From positions 998,209-1,062,208 of the forward strand of contig BJOX01000038.1 of assembly GCA_009731375.1 (NCBI GenBank): DNA of 64,000 bases. Reading direction: 5' to 3'. Source of the stretch: Paulinella micropora (taxonomy: Eukaryota; Cercozoa; Imbricatea; Euglyphida). A program made the translations under genes and the position numbers. The notes beneath the pieces are model-generated. The model ran no database searches. It was not told where the DNA came from and saw nothing but the letters and a program-made list of their open reading frames with translations. Below are positions 9,807 to 19,914 of the stretch, piece after piece. Positions within the stretch are counted from its first letter, which is position 1. Every line of letters begins with the position of its first letter.

Positions 9807-11067
9807 CTACGGGTCTTCTAACCAAGTAAGAGCATACTGAATACTTATCGTTTGAGCAAATGTTGCTTGTGATGTTATGGTTAATCTATCGCCTGGTAGC
9901 ATATCGTCCAAATCATAATCATTTAGATTAACCGTCTCAGCGCTACTCAAATTTACAAAGATAACCGCTATGGTATTCCCATTAGCCACAGTCGCCGAAG
10001 TATCAAATGAAACCAGACTTGTATTAGCATTATTTTCAACATAGACAGCATTTGTCAGAGTAGCATTTTTTATTACTTTAATAATACAACTAGTCTTAGA
10101 GTCCGTATTTAAGATAGTTAGTCGTCGCGGATAAACTATACTATAATTGGTAAGAGCACCACCTGCGGCAGTCGCATTATTTCTCATTGTAAAAACATGA
10201 GCAACAGCATTGGTCGCATTGGCGGTTCTTTCATAAATAAACGGAATACCCCTTATAATTTCAGTTCCTTCAATGAAGCATCCAACACTAGCGACTTTAA
10301 TATTTTGGACTGCTACAACTCCACCAACATTCATTATATAGGTTGAAAAAGGTAGAGTAGTATTATTCAGTGTAGTTAAAGTTTGTGTGTTAGCATAACG
10401 AATGGCATGAACCATTTGAAAATCTCCCGTATTTGGATTTTCAATATAAAAAGATACTTGACCAAACCCTAAATACTGAAACTTAATTTGAAAAACATTA
10501 CCCTTCGTAAAATCAATTGCGGGTAGATATGTTTTACCATCAGCCTTATCAATATTCCAAGTTGATTGAGCATAAGAATTAACCAGCGCCCCTCCTCTAC
10601 AATGATATATTTTCATTACTCCAGTTTCTCTACCAAAGAAAATCCATCTGTAAAAGCATTATCAGCTAAACCAACCGTAGCAAGATATTGAGCACCATTA
10701 GCCTCCGTTGTAGTCCATAAGGCAGTAAATCTTACACACACTCCCATATTACCAGCACGATATTTAATTCTTTTTTTGATTGAATGTATCCGCTAGCCCC
10801 TGCCACGGCAGTTGTTGATATGCTAGCCATTGAATTCTTCATTTCAACAGTAGAATTAACAACAGCACTATCCCATTTAGCAGAATTTACATTATACATA
10901 AATGTCTCTTGAATAATCGGTGTGTATTGTGCTGTGGATATTTCACCGAATGCTGTCAAGTTGTCATCTGTTAATTTTGTTTTTAGTTCTCCATGAGTTC
11001 CACATTTCAAATTAACAAAATTCCCTCCATCATCTTGTGCGACTAAATTTCGTTGGTGGGATGTCAT
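9807..11067 (-). pseudogene. Conserved structural (probable receptor-type) protein, frameshifted
   Basis: A beta-rich protein present in all three large elements, always just downstream of the capsid gene (E2 28925-30167, E3 61421-62672). The N-terminal piece (10732-11067) starts M-T-S-H-Q-R-N-L, and the C-terminal piece (9807-10616) contains QIKFQYLGFG, FYIENPNTG and a final LTWLEDP. The frame is lost between about 10616 and 10740. A similar Q-LGFG...IE-P-TG pattern occurs in environmental virus proteins of unknown role. The position beside the capsid suggests a virion component, by inference. Confidence 0.7.
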
Positions 11068-11138
11068 AGTTCCTATATTATCAAAAAAATAAATAATCTA
11101 TCAAAATTAATTACTACCTATTACCTCACTGGCGGGGT

Positions 11139-12703
11139 TTAATTTCTGGTAATGGTGCCATTCTTAACATTTACTTCTTGCTGAGTTACGACAAATGTGT
11201 AATGATTAGCTGCAATAGTAGCAGTGGTTCCGATAAACTCCCTCGTCGTTCGGTGTCTAGACTTAATCCACTGATTTCATTTTGGTCCTTGCTCCACAAC
11301 GGTCGGGTATTGTCAAAGCTATCACACCATACCCAGTTGTATTGATAAACATTGCTATTCATCAGAGAAGAGCATTCCAACTTCGGCTTAAGATACATAT
11401 AGTCTTCTAGTTTATATTGCTGACAATCGACATTGAATTCTTGAAGTCGTGCCCCATCTAGTGTGGTATAAAAAGTTTGAATCTTAGTGCCAAGAAGGTT
11501 GCTATTGTCATAAGCGGTGTTCTTATTTTCGGTTGTGTTGAAAACAGAGTGATAAATCTTCTTAATTCGTCGCCCGTGGCCTCTGTCAAATCTAAGGATA
11601 ACATTATGAGAAGCTGCAGGTGTGCCGATAGTATTTTTATACAAATAAGAATAATCAATGTTGAAGCTCATACCTTCGGGGCTCATAATCTTCTGTTGAA
11701 TTGATTGAACGACATCGGGGTTAGTCTCGACAGCTGAGAAAAGGCTGAGATTAGTAACCTTAACACTTAAATCCGCCGCCGCAACAGTGCCTCCGCCAGT
11801 AGAAAGAGCATCATCGTTGTAATAAAAGATTTTGGGTGTCTGTTGCCAAACAATCCGCATAGTCAAAATTTCTGGAAACATAATAGTTTTATCCAGAGCG
11901 AAAATAGTATTGTAAAGCATTCCAAGATTAATCTTAACATTAACACTCGGTTCGGGTTGTCCAATAGCGCCTCCTGAGAAATACTTAGCCTCATTGTGCG
12001 CAACATTAACAACACTAAGAGTGCCAGTTGCTGCAGCAATTAAACTATCATCGTGTCTGCGAGCATTGGTTGCTGGTTGAGTTAAGTAAGCCCGCATCTT
12101 AGCTTGGTATGAAGCCATAACTTCACCAATACGAGTAGTAATCGCCCCCGAAACATCACCACCATTCGTAGCACCAACAGCGGTCAAACCCGTACCATCC
12201 GCCTTTAAAGCGATAGCATCAAGCAAGCTAACTTTTCTTTCAGTCGCAGCGGTGTTACTAAAACTCGCCCCGTTTGTTGTATTGTTCTTTTGAAGCATAC
12301 AACCAGCACCAGATTTGTTGTCGTGGTTTTCCAAAGCTAGTAAATCATCAATTGAGGTTTCTGGTTTCCAAATCATCTTAGTGATATTTCCGACTTCGTT
12401 AATGTCGCAAAGATAAACACCACCTCTTGTAATCAATTGTATCTGCCTAATTGGTGCCAGGCAATCCATAAAGCATTTATTGTAGTTTGCCGCCTTCGCC
12501 TCTGGGGCATAAGTAAAACTCAAAACAGAGCGAGCCAAGTTAAACGGGCGACTAATAAGGTCAAAGTTGCTTTCCTGTCCTCCTGCGGTAGTCACGGTTA
12601 CATCAACAGAACCCTCACGAGGGGTAAGCTTATTCAAACGATAAGAAGCACTGATGTAGTCAGTCCTGCTAAAATCTAGTTCGCCTCCGTGTTGTGTGGG
12701 CAT
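11139..12703 (-). pseudogene. Double jelly-roll major capsid protein, late frameshift
   Basis: The main shell protein of the predicted virion. The start at 12703 gives MPTQHGGELDF and a frame of more than 500 residues, the usual size for Polinton capsid proteins. Recognisable parts are the YRLNKLTPREG N-terminus, IWKPETSIDDLLALENHD, the FPEILTMRIVWQQ strand region, and a C-terminal region with DTERR. Reading shifts near 11245, and the true ending (shared with E3, 62745) lies at 11139. E3's protein is nearly collinear, with long identical stretches, while E2's is more distant. The penton gene lies upstream and the structural protein downstream. Confidence 0.85.
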
Positions 12704-12761
12704 TTGTTTTTCCTCTTTTTACGGTTGTCTTATATTTTAATATGAGAAAAAAATAAAATAA

Positions 12762-12905
12762 TTAATTACGGCTTTTTAACAAATTAAAAAATGATGTAAA
12801 TAAATTAAAATAATTCGTTTCCCGGTAAATCAACAATGTCATAACAATGCCTAACCCGTTGAGATTAACTGGCTGGTCGTTTTCGTCTGTCAAATAGAAC
12901 CAATA
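12762..12905 (-). repeat. Stranded copy of the penton gene 3' end
   Basis: This segment encodes the last residues of the penton protein (pattern FYLTDENDQP, then YRETNYFNLF, then NLLKSR). It repeats, with few differences, the true penton tail at 13322-13470. The two copies bracket the GIY-YIG gene. In E2 the single penton tail sits directly beside the capsid gene, so this copy is in the ancestral place. Confidence 0.85.
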
Positions 12906-13285
12906 CACCGTTCTTGTCTTTTTTTATGCTCGCATATATCTTTTCCATTACACGAGACACAATAATATCTATATTTTCCGTGGTCGCATATAGCATCAGC
13001 ATCCCTCTTATTTAGGTCTGGTTTTAATTGTTCAATCCAATATTGCTCTCTCGATAGCAGCTGTTCTTTATTATTACATTCATATTCTTCAACGAGCGCA
13101 ATACGTGCATTATCCCATCTTATCTCATTAAAATATTGATATAATGGATATTCGGGTTTTCTTTTCGCTAGTTGTTTGTGTTGGTAAATTCGCTTACACA
13201 ATTGAATACAAGTGCTTCCTATGTATTGCTTTCTTTCTCCACCAACAATACGATATGTTTTTCCATTTTTATATCTTGTTGTCAT
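12890..13285 (-). CDS. GIY-YIG homing-type endonuclease
   Basis: A 131-residue protein with the GIY-YIG catalytic fold: TYRIVGGERKQYIGSTC is the YIG region. It is followed by a conserved Arg-containing helix, YQHKQLAKRK, and a later Glu in REQYWIEQLKPDLN. After the nuclease core come Cys/His pairs (CDHGKYRYYCVSC, CEHKKRQERC) that look like a short zinc-binding, DNA-recognition tail. The final residues run into the penton-tail copy, so the last codons are shared with the repeat. It is absent from the same place in E2. The gene probably cuts near the penton 3' end and arrived by homing. Confidence 0.85.
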   Translation of the reverse strand: MTTRYKNGKTYRIVGGERKQYIGSTCIQLCKRIYQHKQLAKRKPEYPLYQYFNEIRWDNARIALVEEYECNNKEQLLSREQYWIEQLKPDLNKRDADAICDHGKYRYYCVSCNGKDICEHKKRQERCIGSI

Positions 13286-13321
13286 CTTTATTCATATATA
13301 TTCACTTTTGTTTAAATTAAA

Positions 13322-14133
13322 TTATCTAGATTTAAGCAAATTAAAAAATGATGTAAATAAATTAAAATAATTTGTCTCGCGGTAAATCAACAATGTCATT
13401 ACGATACCCAAACCGTTTAGGTTAATGGGTTGATCGTTTTCGTCAGTCAAATAGAACCGATACACATGCTTGAACTAGTAGATAGTCGTTTTCCATATTC
13501 ACTACCAGAGCCGTCGTAGATAACAGAGCCGAACGGGATTTCATTCGCCGTGTATATTTCTTGGAGCACGTGGTTATCGCCTTCGCCGACTAAGTCAGAT
13601 TGAAGATATAATGTTTTTTCGCCAGTCAAGATTATGACATTCGGCGACCTAATGGTATTATTAGCAAAGAAATATGTTGAGTCGCGGTCAAAACCCATTA
13701 CTTCGTGAATGCGAGTTTCGCCGTCAAATATAAACCGCGGTTGAATGCCTAGGTTGTTAGCTACGGTAAATAATAGCTTACCGTCTTCTGGGTCGGTGTT
13801 TGTGTTGTTGCCCGTAACGGTGTATGTGTAGTTGTTGGGGCTGTCAGCCGTTAGCACCTCAGCCAGTTTATTTTTTAAGTTGTTCATCGTGTAGTTGCCC
13901 TCGGGTATCGTAATCAGAGCCTCAAATCCATCTTCACTCAGAGTAAAAGTATTATAAGGACTTGCCACAGAGTAATACGATTTAGGAACATAGATATGAA
14001 GTATTTTACAATGGGTAGGATTGTCTAGCGATTTCATATTGACTTCACCACTAAAATCTGAATCTGTGCCATTTATCCGATTTTTGCTGTTAATATAGTA
14101 AATACCACTCGCACGACCACCTTTATACTCCAT
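13322..14133 (-). pseudogene. Penton-type minor capsid protein, late frameshift
   Basis: This is a single-jelly-roll minor capsid protein of the Polinton/adintovirus type, thought to fill the capsid vertices. The start at 14133 gives M-E-Y-K-G-G-R and then the family landmark YINSKNRINGTDSDF. The central part has YVPKSYYSV and a NVIILTGEKTLYLQSDL strand. The frame shifts near 13465, and the correct end is at 13322. Size (about 265 residues in total) fits the family. E2's homologue is at 33253-34061. Downstream lies the inserted GIY-YIG gene. Confidence 0.85.
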
Positions 14134-14199
14134 TGTAGTATCCTACGACCTCAAAAAACTATATAATATTAGAAAAAATATATTTTTGTTTTAATTACT

Positions 14200-14556
14200 T
14201 CAAATAAAGGTATCAAAGCCATAGCCGTTCTGAGCTTTCAACTCCCCCGCTTCTTTTTCTTTTAAGTCTGTGAAACCCGAACTAAATTTAAAGCGGTTCC
14301 CTTTCGCCCGCTCAAGATTATAACCGAGCTTTGAAATGTTGGCGGTTGTGCTGTCGGCGAATGTGCCAATAATCCCAATGCGGTCCATATGAAGGATTTT
14401 CGTTTTCGTTTCGTTCAAATCGTTCATATAGTGAATAAACTTAACATTCATTCTTGTTGGTGTAAAGTTCATTTGAATGTTTTTGTCAAACGACTTGCTA
14501 CCGCCCGCAAAATCATTACTCAGAAAAATAATCCTTTGGTATTTGAACTCACTCAT
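14200..14556 (-). CDS. Deletion-fusion gene: small conserved protein joined to protease tail
   Basis: Residues 1 to about 45 (YQRIIFLSNDF..., FTPTRMNVKFIHY) match the E2 gene at 37271-37463. The last part (ERAKGNRFKFSSGFTDLKE to FDTFI) matches the C-terminus of the E2 adenovirus-like protease (34084-34551). In E2 these two genes are about 2.8 kb apart, with the core, coiled-coil and ATPase genes between them. E1 therefore lost that block and fused the ends in frame. The catalytic His and Cys of the protease are gone, so no protease activity is expected. Flanking genes are collinear with E2 on both sides. Confidence 0.8.
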   Translation of the reverse strand: MSEFKYQRIIFLSNDFAGGSKSFDKNIQMNFTPTRMNVKFIHYMNDLNETKTKILHMDRIGIIGTFADSTTANISKLGYNLERAKGNRFKFSSGFTDLKEKEAGELKAQNGYGFDTFI

Positions 14557-14582
14557 TGTTTCTATATGTTGTATAATATATT

Positions 14583-14816
14583 ATGTTATTAATATTATTA
14601 TTTGTGTGCTCTGTGTTAGGTCGGACAGCCTGTGATTTCTATTCGCGGATCAGTGAGAAAAAAAATGAAAGTTGTGTGTGGTGTATCCAAAAGGGATGTG
14701 TGTATAAGCCGATGAGTGATTGGTGTGTTAGTTTTGATGAAGCTAAACCTTTAATTTGCTCAAATGATGCTTCGTGGTATAAAGTCTATTTGTATGAGTG
14801 TTCATTTCTTACTTGA
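14583..14816 (+). CDS. Secreted Cys-rich protein (PSI-like)
   Basis: The 77-residue product starts with a hydrophobic signal-peptide-like stretch (MLLILLFVCSVLG). It then has eight Cys spaced much like a PSI (plexin-semaphorin-integrin) domain: CDFYS, ESCVWC, GCVYKP, WCVSF, LICS, YECS. E2 carries a near copy at 37527-37781. It is one of the few plus-strand genes within the late block and ends tail to tail with the membrane protein gene, overlapping it by 15 bases. The PSI relation is a pattern match only. A surface or host-interaction role is inferred. Confidence 0.65.
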   Translation: MLLILLFVCSVLGRTACDFYSRISEKKNESCVWCIQKGCVYKPMSDWCVSFDEAKPLICSNDASWYKVYLYECSFLT

Positions 14817-15140
14817 AGATGGCGATGGAAGGCAGATGCCGATGAGTAAGGTCAAAATACCCACATAAGTGTTGGCAACCTCGCACGGAATGTTCTTTTC
14901 AGACAGCCTCACGATACAAAGGGTAATAATGGCGATAATGATACCCATTTGAAATAAGTATTTAATAAGTCGGCTGTCGGTTTTTCGCTTAGTCTTACAA
15001 CAGTCCCAGTTGTCCTCGTATTCGTGGTCTAATTTTTTTTCTTGCTTAATTTGGACATCAATCACACGGTTTTTTAACTCTGGTGTGAGTTCGCCATCTA
15101 CTTCTATGACTGGCGGTGGTGGGTGTAATCTAGGGGGCAT
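14802..15140 (-). CDS. Small membrane protein with two hydrophobic segments
   Basis: The 112-residue protein has a Pro-rich N-terminus (PPRLHPPPPV), an acidic/basic linker, and two hydrophobic segments separated by a short loop (about residues 66-80 and 94-105). It ends in a Ser/Lys tail. E2 has a close homologue at 37767-38120, with the segment MGIIIAIIT kept exactly. Its start overlaps the stop region of the fibre gene by eleven bases, suggesting co-expression with the fibre. Function unknown; anchoring to a membrane is inferred. Confidence 0.65.
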   Translation of the reverse strand: MPPRLHPPPPVIEVDGELTPELKNRVIDVQIKQEKKLDHEYEDNWDCCKTKRKTDSRLIKYLFQMGIIIAIITLCIVRLSEKNIPCEVANTYVGILTLLIGICLPSPSSSKK

Positions 15141-18100
15141 TTGAAGGAAATACGACTGCTCGGATTTCTGCTAATTGGTTTGCTTGGTCTTGTAATATAT
15201 TAAGTAAAGTTTTGTTTTCTTTTTCTAAATTAACTACCTTTTCCGCCAAATGTTGAAAAGCACTGACCAATATTGGAATAAAACACGTATATGTTATGCC
15301 TTCAAGGTTTTCATCTTCTCCTATTTTCATATCTGTGGTTGTGACGAACTCTGGAAATATTTTTTTTACTTTATCAGCTATAAAACCACAATTCTTGCCA
15401 TCTTTCTTCTCATCTGATTTCCAATAATACGAACAACAATTTATTTTCATTAATTTCTCGCAACAATCACCACACTCTAATGTTTGAATATCTTTTTTAA
15501 GCCGTCTGTCTGAAGAATAAGCCCAAGCCTGAGGATTAGTTGTTGGTATATAGTTATAGCCACCAGAAGGCTCTCCATTTGAATTTGTGGTACACCAAGC
15601 ATATGTTTGTGAGCCACTAAAACCAAAGAAACCGCGGTTATTAGCATTATTAGCCGACCTTAATAAAATCATAGGTTCATTAGGATATCCAGACCTTGTT
15701 CCTATTTGAACCGAAGTTGAAGAACCTTGTGAAGGAACATAAAAACCATTTGAATTAATCTGTGCTCGCCACGTTGTTCCAGTTGTTTGAAAGTGAATGT
15801 CGCCATACTCCCTAATAAACATCTGATTAGCAGTTCTTTGACAAAATATACCATGGTTATCGTCAGACCACCTTATACCGCAGGTTCCTGTCGTGCCGTC
15901 CGAAAAGTAAAGTTGCGAGCCTGAATTAGTCATTGTAATACTTTGAGCAGAACTGATACCAGCATTTGCAGTTATCACTCCACTCGCCGTCGCTGTTGTT
16001 GTGCTTATTCCCGCATTCGCCGTTAATAGTCCAGCAGTGTTTATGTTCATCGCCTCAGACCAAGTTATGTTTCCTGCCAGTGCTACTACTGATTTGTAGT
16101 TAAAAGCAAGTTTGTCGCTTCCTTTTGATATTTGAAGGTTTGAGCCTGGGTCGCTTGATTTCCAGTTCGAACCATCCCAATAACTATCAAAATTTAAAGT
16201 AATGTTGTCTTGACTCCAGTTCAATAATTGGAATGTGGGATAAACGGAATCGTGAACAAATGCTTGGATGTGCGGACCATTTATATTACCACTTGTTCCA
16301 TACAATTCTAAGCCTCCTGTTGCTCCTGTGCCTTTTGAATTCCTACCTACTATACACGGAATGCCTAATGAAGTTGCTAATTTTCGGCTAAATTCTTTTG
16401 TTCCTGCTATGGTTTGGTTTCCCGTTAATTTCACATTCTGCCCGTCTAGTGTATCTACATAACCTTTTGTCGCCCCGTCTGTTGAAGCCGATGGAGTGGC
16501 TAAATTTGATAAAATCTGACTTTTCATATCAACTCCCGCATTCGCAGTTATTGCCCCGCTCGCAGAGAGTGTAGTCGTAGATACCCCCGCACTTGCTGTG
16601 ATTAAGCCACTTGCCGATATTGCTCCGCTTGTTGTTAATGTGTAGCTCGTCATATTTCTAATCAATGTTATATCATAATTAAATGTCTCATAATCAAAAT
16701 ACAAACTGGCTATACGAGGTTGGCTTCTAAATGAAGTTCCACCACTACCCGTCTTATTTACTACAAATATAATATATCTAGCAGCATTTGAAGCGGGTGA
16801 ATATGTTTTAGTTGTTTGTGAAGCCCAAGCCTGACCTGTCTGTGAATCCCATAATGTGTATGTGATGTTGTCTGTGCTTACTCCTACATACCAAATGCTC
16901 GGTGTTGTTTCAATGTAATTGGCAGACGAAGACCTAACATAATAATTTTTTATCTTGTATATTGCTCCTAAATCAATTTTTATATATTCGCCCGTGTATG
17001 CTGTTCCTCCCCAAGTATTCGTAGTTGCTGGTGTTCTATTATAAACTCCTGTTGTGTCGTTGTATTATATAGCCGTAGTCCAATAATCGTTCTGGTCGGC
17101 ATTAAAAGCATAATATGCTGGATTGTAGAAGCAGAAGCAATAAACCCTCCTGAATTATTCGTCGTCATAGCCTGCGGGGCAGTGTATAGAGTAAAAGCCG
17201 AAGCCCCATATTTTACATCGCCCGTCATTGTCCCACCTGACAAAGCAAGAAAGGCTAATGACCCTGTTGAATTCACCCAGTTTGAACCATTATATGTTAA
17301 TAATTGTCCATTCGCTGGTGTCGTTATTATTACATCACTTAAAGCATCTATTGATTTAGTTCCTAGCCGTGTGTCAAAGTCTGTATTAGCCCTCGCGGTG
17401 GTGTAATATAAATTTGTCCCCTCGGCTAAGTTGGTTGTGCTCTTTGTTGCTAATTGAGTGTCAAACCTCACATTGGTATAGTAAAGGTTTGTCCCCTCTG
17501 CTAAGTTAGTGGTTGATTTAGTAGCTAGTCGTGTGTCAAAATCCGTATTAGCTCTGGCTGTCGTATAGTAAAGGTTCGTTCCCTCGGCTAGATTCGTCGT
17601 TGATTTAGTTCCTAGCCGTGTATCAAAGTCCGTATTCGCCCTTGCTGTGGTATAGTATAAATTGGTTCCCTCTGCTAAGTTGGTGGTGCTCTTTGTTGTT
17701 AATTGTGTTTCAAATCTCGCATTAGTGTTATATAAATTGGTTCCCTCTGCTAAGTTGGTGGTGCTCTTGGTAGCCAATCTCGTATCAAAATCCGTATTCG
17801 CTCTGGCTGTCGTATAGTAAAGGTTTGTTCCCTCAGCTAAGTTAGTAGTTAATTTAGTGGCGAGCCGTGTGTCAAAATTTGAATTATCTCTGGCTGTGGT
17901 ATAATATAGATTAGTTCCCTCTGCTAAATTGGTGGTGCTCTTTGTTGCTAATTGAGTGTCAAACCTAGCATTAGTATAATATAGATTAGTTCCTTCGGCT
18001 AAGTTAGTAGTTGATTTAGTAGCTAGCCGTGTATCAAAGTCCGTATTCGCCCTTGCGGTGGTATAGTATAAATTAGTTCCTTCTGCTAAGTTAGTAGTTG

Positions 18101-18973
18101 ATTTAGTAGCTAGCCGTGTGTCAAAGTCCGTATTAGCCCTTGCGGTGGTGTAATATAGATTGGTTCCTTCTGCTAGATTGGTGGTGCTCTTAGTTGCCAA
18201 TTGACTATCAAATCTCGCTGTGGTGTAATATAAGTTAGTCCCTTCTTTCAAATCTGTGGTGCTTTTGGTTGCGAGCCGTGTGTCAAAATCTGTATTTGCT
18301 CTTGCTGTGGTATAGTAAAGGTTTGTTCCCTCGGCTAAGTTGGTTGTTGATTTAGTCGCGAGCCGTGTGTCAAAAGCAACATCAAATGTCGCAGTGGTTA
18401 TGATTGAAGAAACCAATATCGTATTCAAATAAACCTCCCATATTAATATTGCCGAATTCATCAACATTTATCGGAAAGGTTTTATTGACCCAACTTATTG
18501 AATTATATGTCAGATAACTATTCATCGCTATTGGTGCGGTTATGACTACATCAGAAAGTGTGTCTATTGACCCCAGGGCGGTATTCCTCCATTTACCATC
18601 CACATCATTGTATGTTAAGTATTGCCCGACCGTTGGTGCGGATATGTTTGTGTCTATCAAATTGTATAAACTGGTTTGGTGTGGGTTGGATGTATTAGAG
18701 CGGTGTTGAGTTGAGGCTTTAACCTCGTCGTTGTCCCTAACTCGTTGCTCTGTGTAGTATAGATTTTTTCCTTCTTTAATGTCTGTCGTTGATTTGGTAG
18801 AACCTCGCATCAAATCGTCCGTCAGTATAGTAAAGATTTACGGGGTCGGCATCTTCTGGCACCCTATCAGTGTTTAAGCCTGTAATATTAGTGTTCGTCA
18901 AATCTAAGTTTGCGATTGATAGGCTATCTGTGGAGATTTCATTCAAGCCTAATAAACTTTTGTATTGCGACAT
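15130..18973 (-). pseudogene. Long trimeric fibre with discoidin-like and S74 chaperone domains, frameshifted
   Basis: The start at 18973 gives MSQYKSLLGL. The shaft (about 17340-18800) has about ten units of about 29 residues with TTNLAEGTNLYYT, a repeat known from phage and marine-virus tail fibres. Next, in another frame (about 16680-17060), comes a discoidin (F5/8C)-like galactose-binding domain, recognisable by GEYIKIDLG. Then a second beta-rich section (15600-16650) is followed by the S74 intramolecular chaperone: SDRRLKKDI, ending in a leucine-rich coiled coil (ENKTLLNILQDQ). In S74 proteins this domain directs trimer assembly and may cut itself off. Breaks lie near 18800, 18400 and 17040. 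The role would be host attachment. Confidence 0.8.
17340..18375 (-). repeat. Tandem fibre-shaft repeats (about 87 bp)
   Basis: About a dozen direct repeats encode LATKSTTNLAEGTNLYYT followed by TARANTDFDTR or NARFDTQ. The units alternate between a long and a shorter form and differ mostly at silent positions, so the protein pattern is kept while the DNA has drifted. Confidence 0.9.
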
Positions 18974-19092
18974 TATTATATAAATTGGATAATAATTAAT
19001 CCAAATAAAAATTATTTTTGGTTGGATATACATCCAAAAATGCCGAGAGGTAATAGAGAGATTGCCATAAGAACCTTGAAAAAGCGACTGTA

Positions 19093-19554
19093 ATGAAGAA
19101 ACAGTATGCGAGGCAGAGAAAGATTGAGAGGGCGAGGGAACTACTTGCTGAGGAAGAGGCTAAGAATGTGAAAGAAATGACCAATGACGAAAAGATGGAC
19201 CACATTACTAAGAAGCAGTTGGCTAAGGATATGATTGATGGTAGGGATGGTGAGAAAAGTGAGGAAAGCAGTTCGGATGAGGAAGTAGAACACGACTTTG
19301 TTGATATCGTCGCACGACGGGTTGCTGGTATGAAATTAAAGACTAAACAGAAAAAAAAGAAAGTGATAAAAAAGAAAGTGGAAGAAGAGAGCGAGGATAG
19401 CGAAAGCGAAAGTGAGGAAGAAGAAGAGGAAGAGCCCAAGCCTAAGAAGGGTAAAGGCAAGAAATCAAACATATCGGTTAATGTTTATAATCAACAACCA
19501 GAGAAATCAAAAAAAGAAAACAATGATACATCTAAAATTTTTCTCAAATTCTAA
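19093..19554 (+). CDS. Acidic/basic coiled-coil protein, E1 copy
   Basis: Homologue of the E0 gene at 631-1152. It is highly charged, with a Lys-rich middle, a long Glu/Ser run (about residues 95-122), and the shared ending ISVNVYN...FLKF. An ATG at 19040 opens 18 codons in another frame that end in TAATG at the listed start, so the original N-terminus is probably shifted out of frame. Only six bases separate its stop from the next ATG (19560), so a shared transcript with the next two plus-strand genes is likely. No family name can be given. Confidence 0.7.
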   Translation: MKKQYARQRKIERARELLAEEEAKNVKEMTNDEKMDHITKKQLAKDMIDGRDGEKSEESSSDEEVEHDFVDIVARRVAGMKLKTKQKKKKVIKKKVEEESEDSESESEEEEEEEPKPKKGKGKKSNISVNVYNQQPEKSKKENNDTSKIFLKF

Positions 19555-19559
19555 TATAT

Positions 19560-19817
19560 ATGAGTAATATAAAAAATTTACCGTTAGATGTTCGTTTACA
19601 CATTATGGACTATCTATATAATCATCGTGATTACGACTTCACTAGTTGCTATGTGTGTGGATTAACTCTGTGTTTAGCGAACCGACAGATTACAGCAATT
19701 GATGATACAGTTGACCGATTTTATACTTACGAGTTTTGTTCTAATTATTGTTTTGAACTAGAAAAAAAAGAAAGATTAATATATAAGGATACAGCATTAG
19801 GTGTCATTAAGTATTAG
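19560..19817 (+). CDS. F-box-like / treble-clef zinc protein
   Basis: The 85-residue product starts with a motif like an F-box N-terminal half (LPLDVRLHIMDYL). It then has paired Cys in CYVCG and FCSNYC, as in treble-clef fingers. F-box proteins link targets to ubiquitin ligases, and viruses use them, but the match here covers only about 13 residues, so this is a weak suggestion. The gene lies between the coiled-coil gene and the integrase, both on the same strand. E0 has a cloverleaf module rather than this gene in the same place. Confidence 0.5.
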   Translation: MSNIKNLPLDVRLHIMDYLYNHRDYDFTSCYVCGLTLCLANRQITAIDDTVDRFYTYEFCSNYCFELEKKERLIYKDTALGVIKY

Positions 19818-19848
19818 AACATTCACCAAAAAAGGAGGTGCGGAGGCG

Positions 19849-19914
19849 GAGTCTCTGCGATGGATTATAAACACAGCAATCCACAAAATACTGAAACGGA
19901 GGCGGAGTCTCCAC
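19849..19914. repeat. Two GGCGGAGTCT hairpin repeats before and inside the integrase leader
   Basis: GCGGAGGCGGAGTCTCTGC (19849-19867) and ACGGAGGCGGAGTCTCCAC (19896-19914) share the core of the hairpin at 9174-9193. The second copy is translated in the integrase leader as ETEAESP. Confidence 0.65.

Noticed and set aside
17340-18375. Regular direct repeats that might look like a CRISPR array
   Set aside because: The units are translated in one continuous frame as fibre-shaft repeats, the spacers are not unique, and the genome is eukaryotic.
15130-18973. Phage contamination suggested by tail-fibre and S74 domains
   Set aside because: The genes lie inside an element with Polinton ends, a 6-bp target duplication and protein-primed polymerase, next to host repeats.
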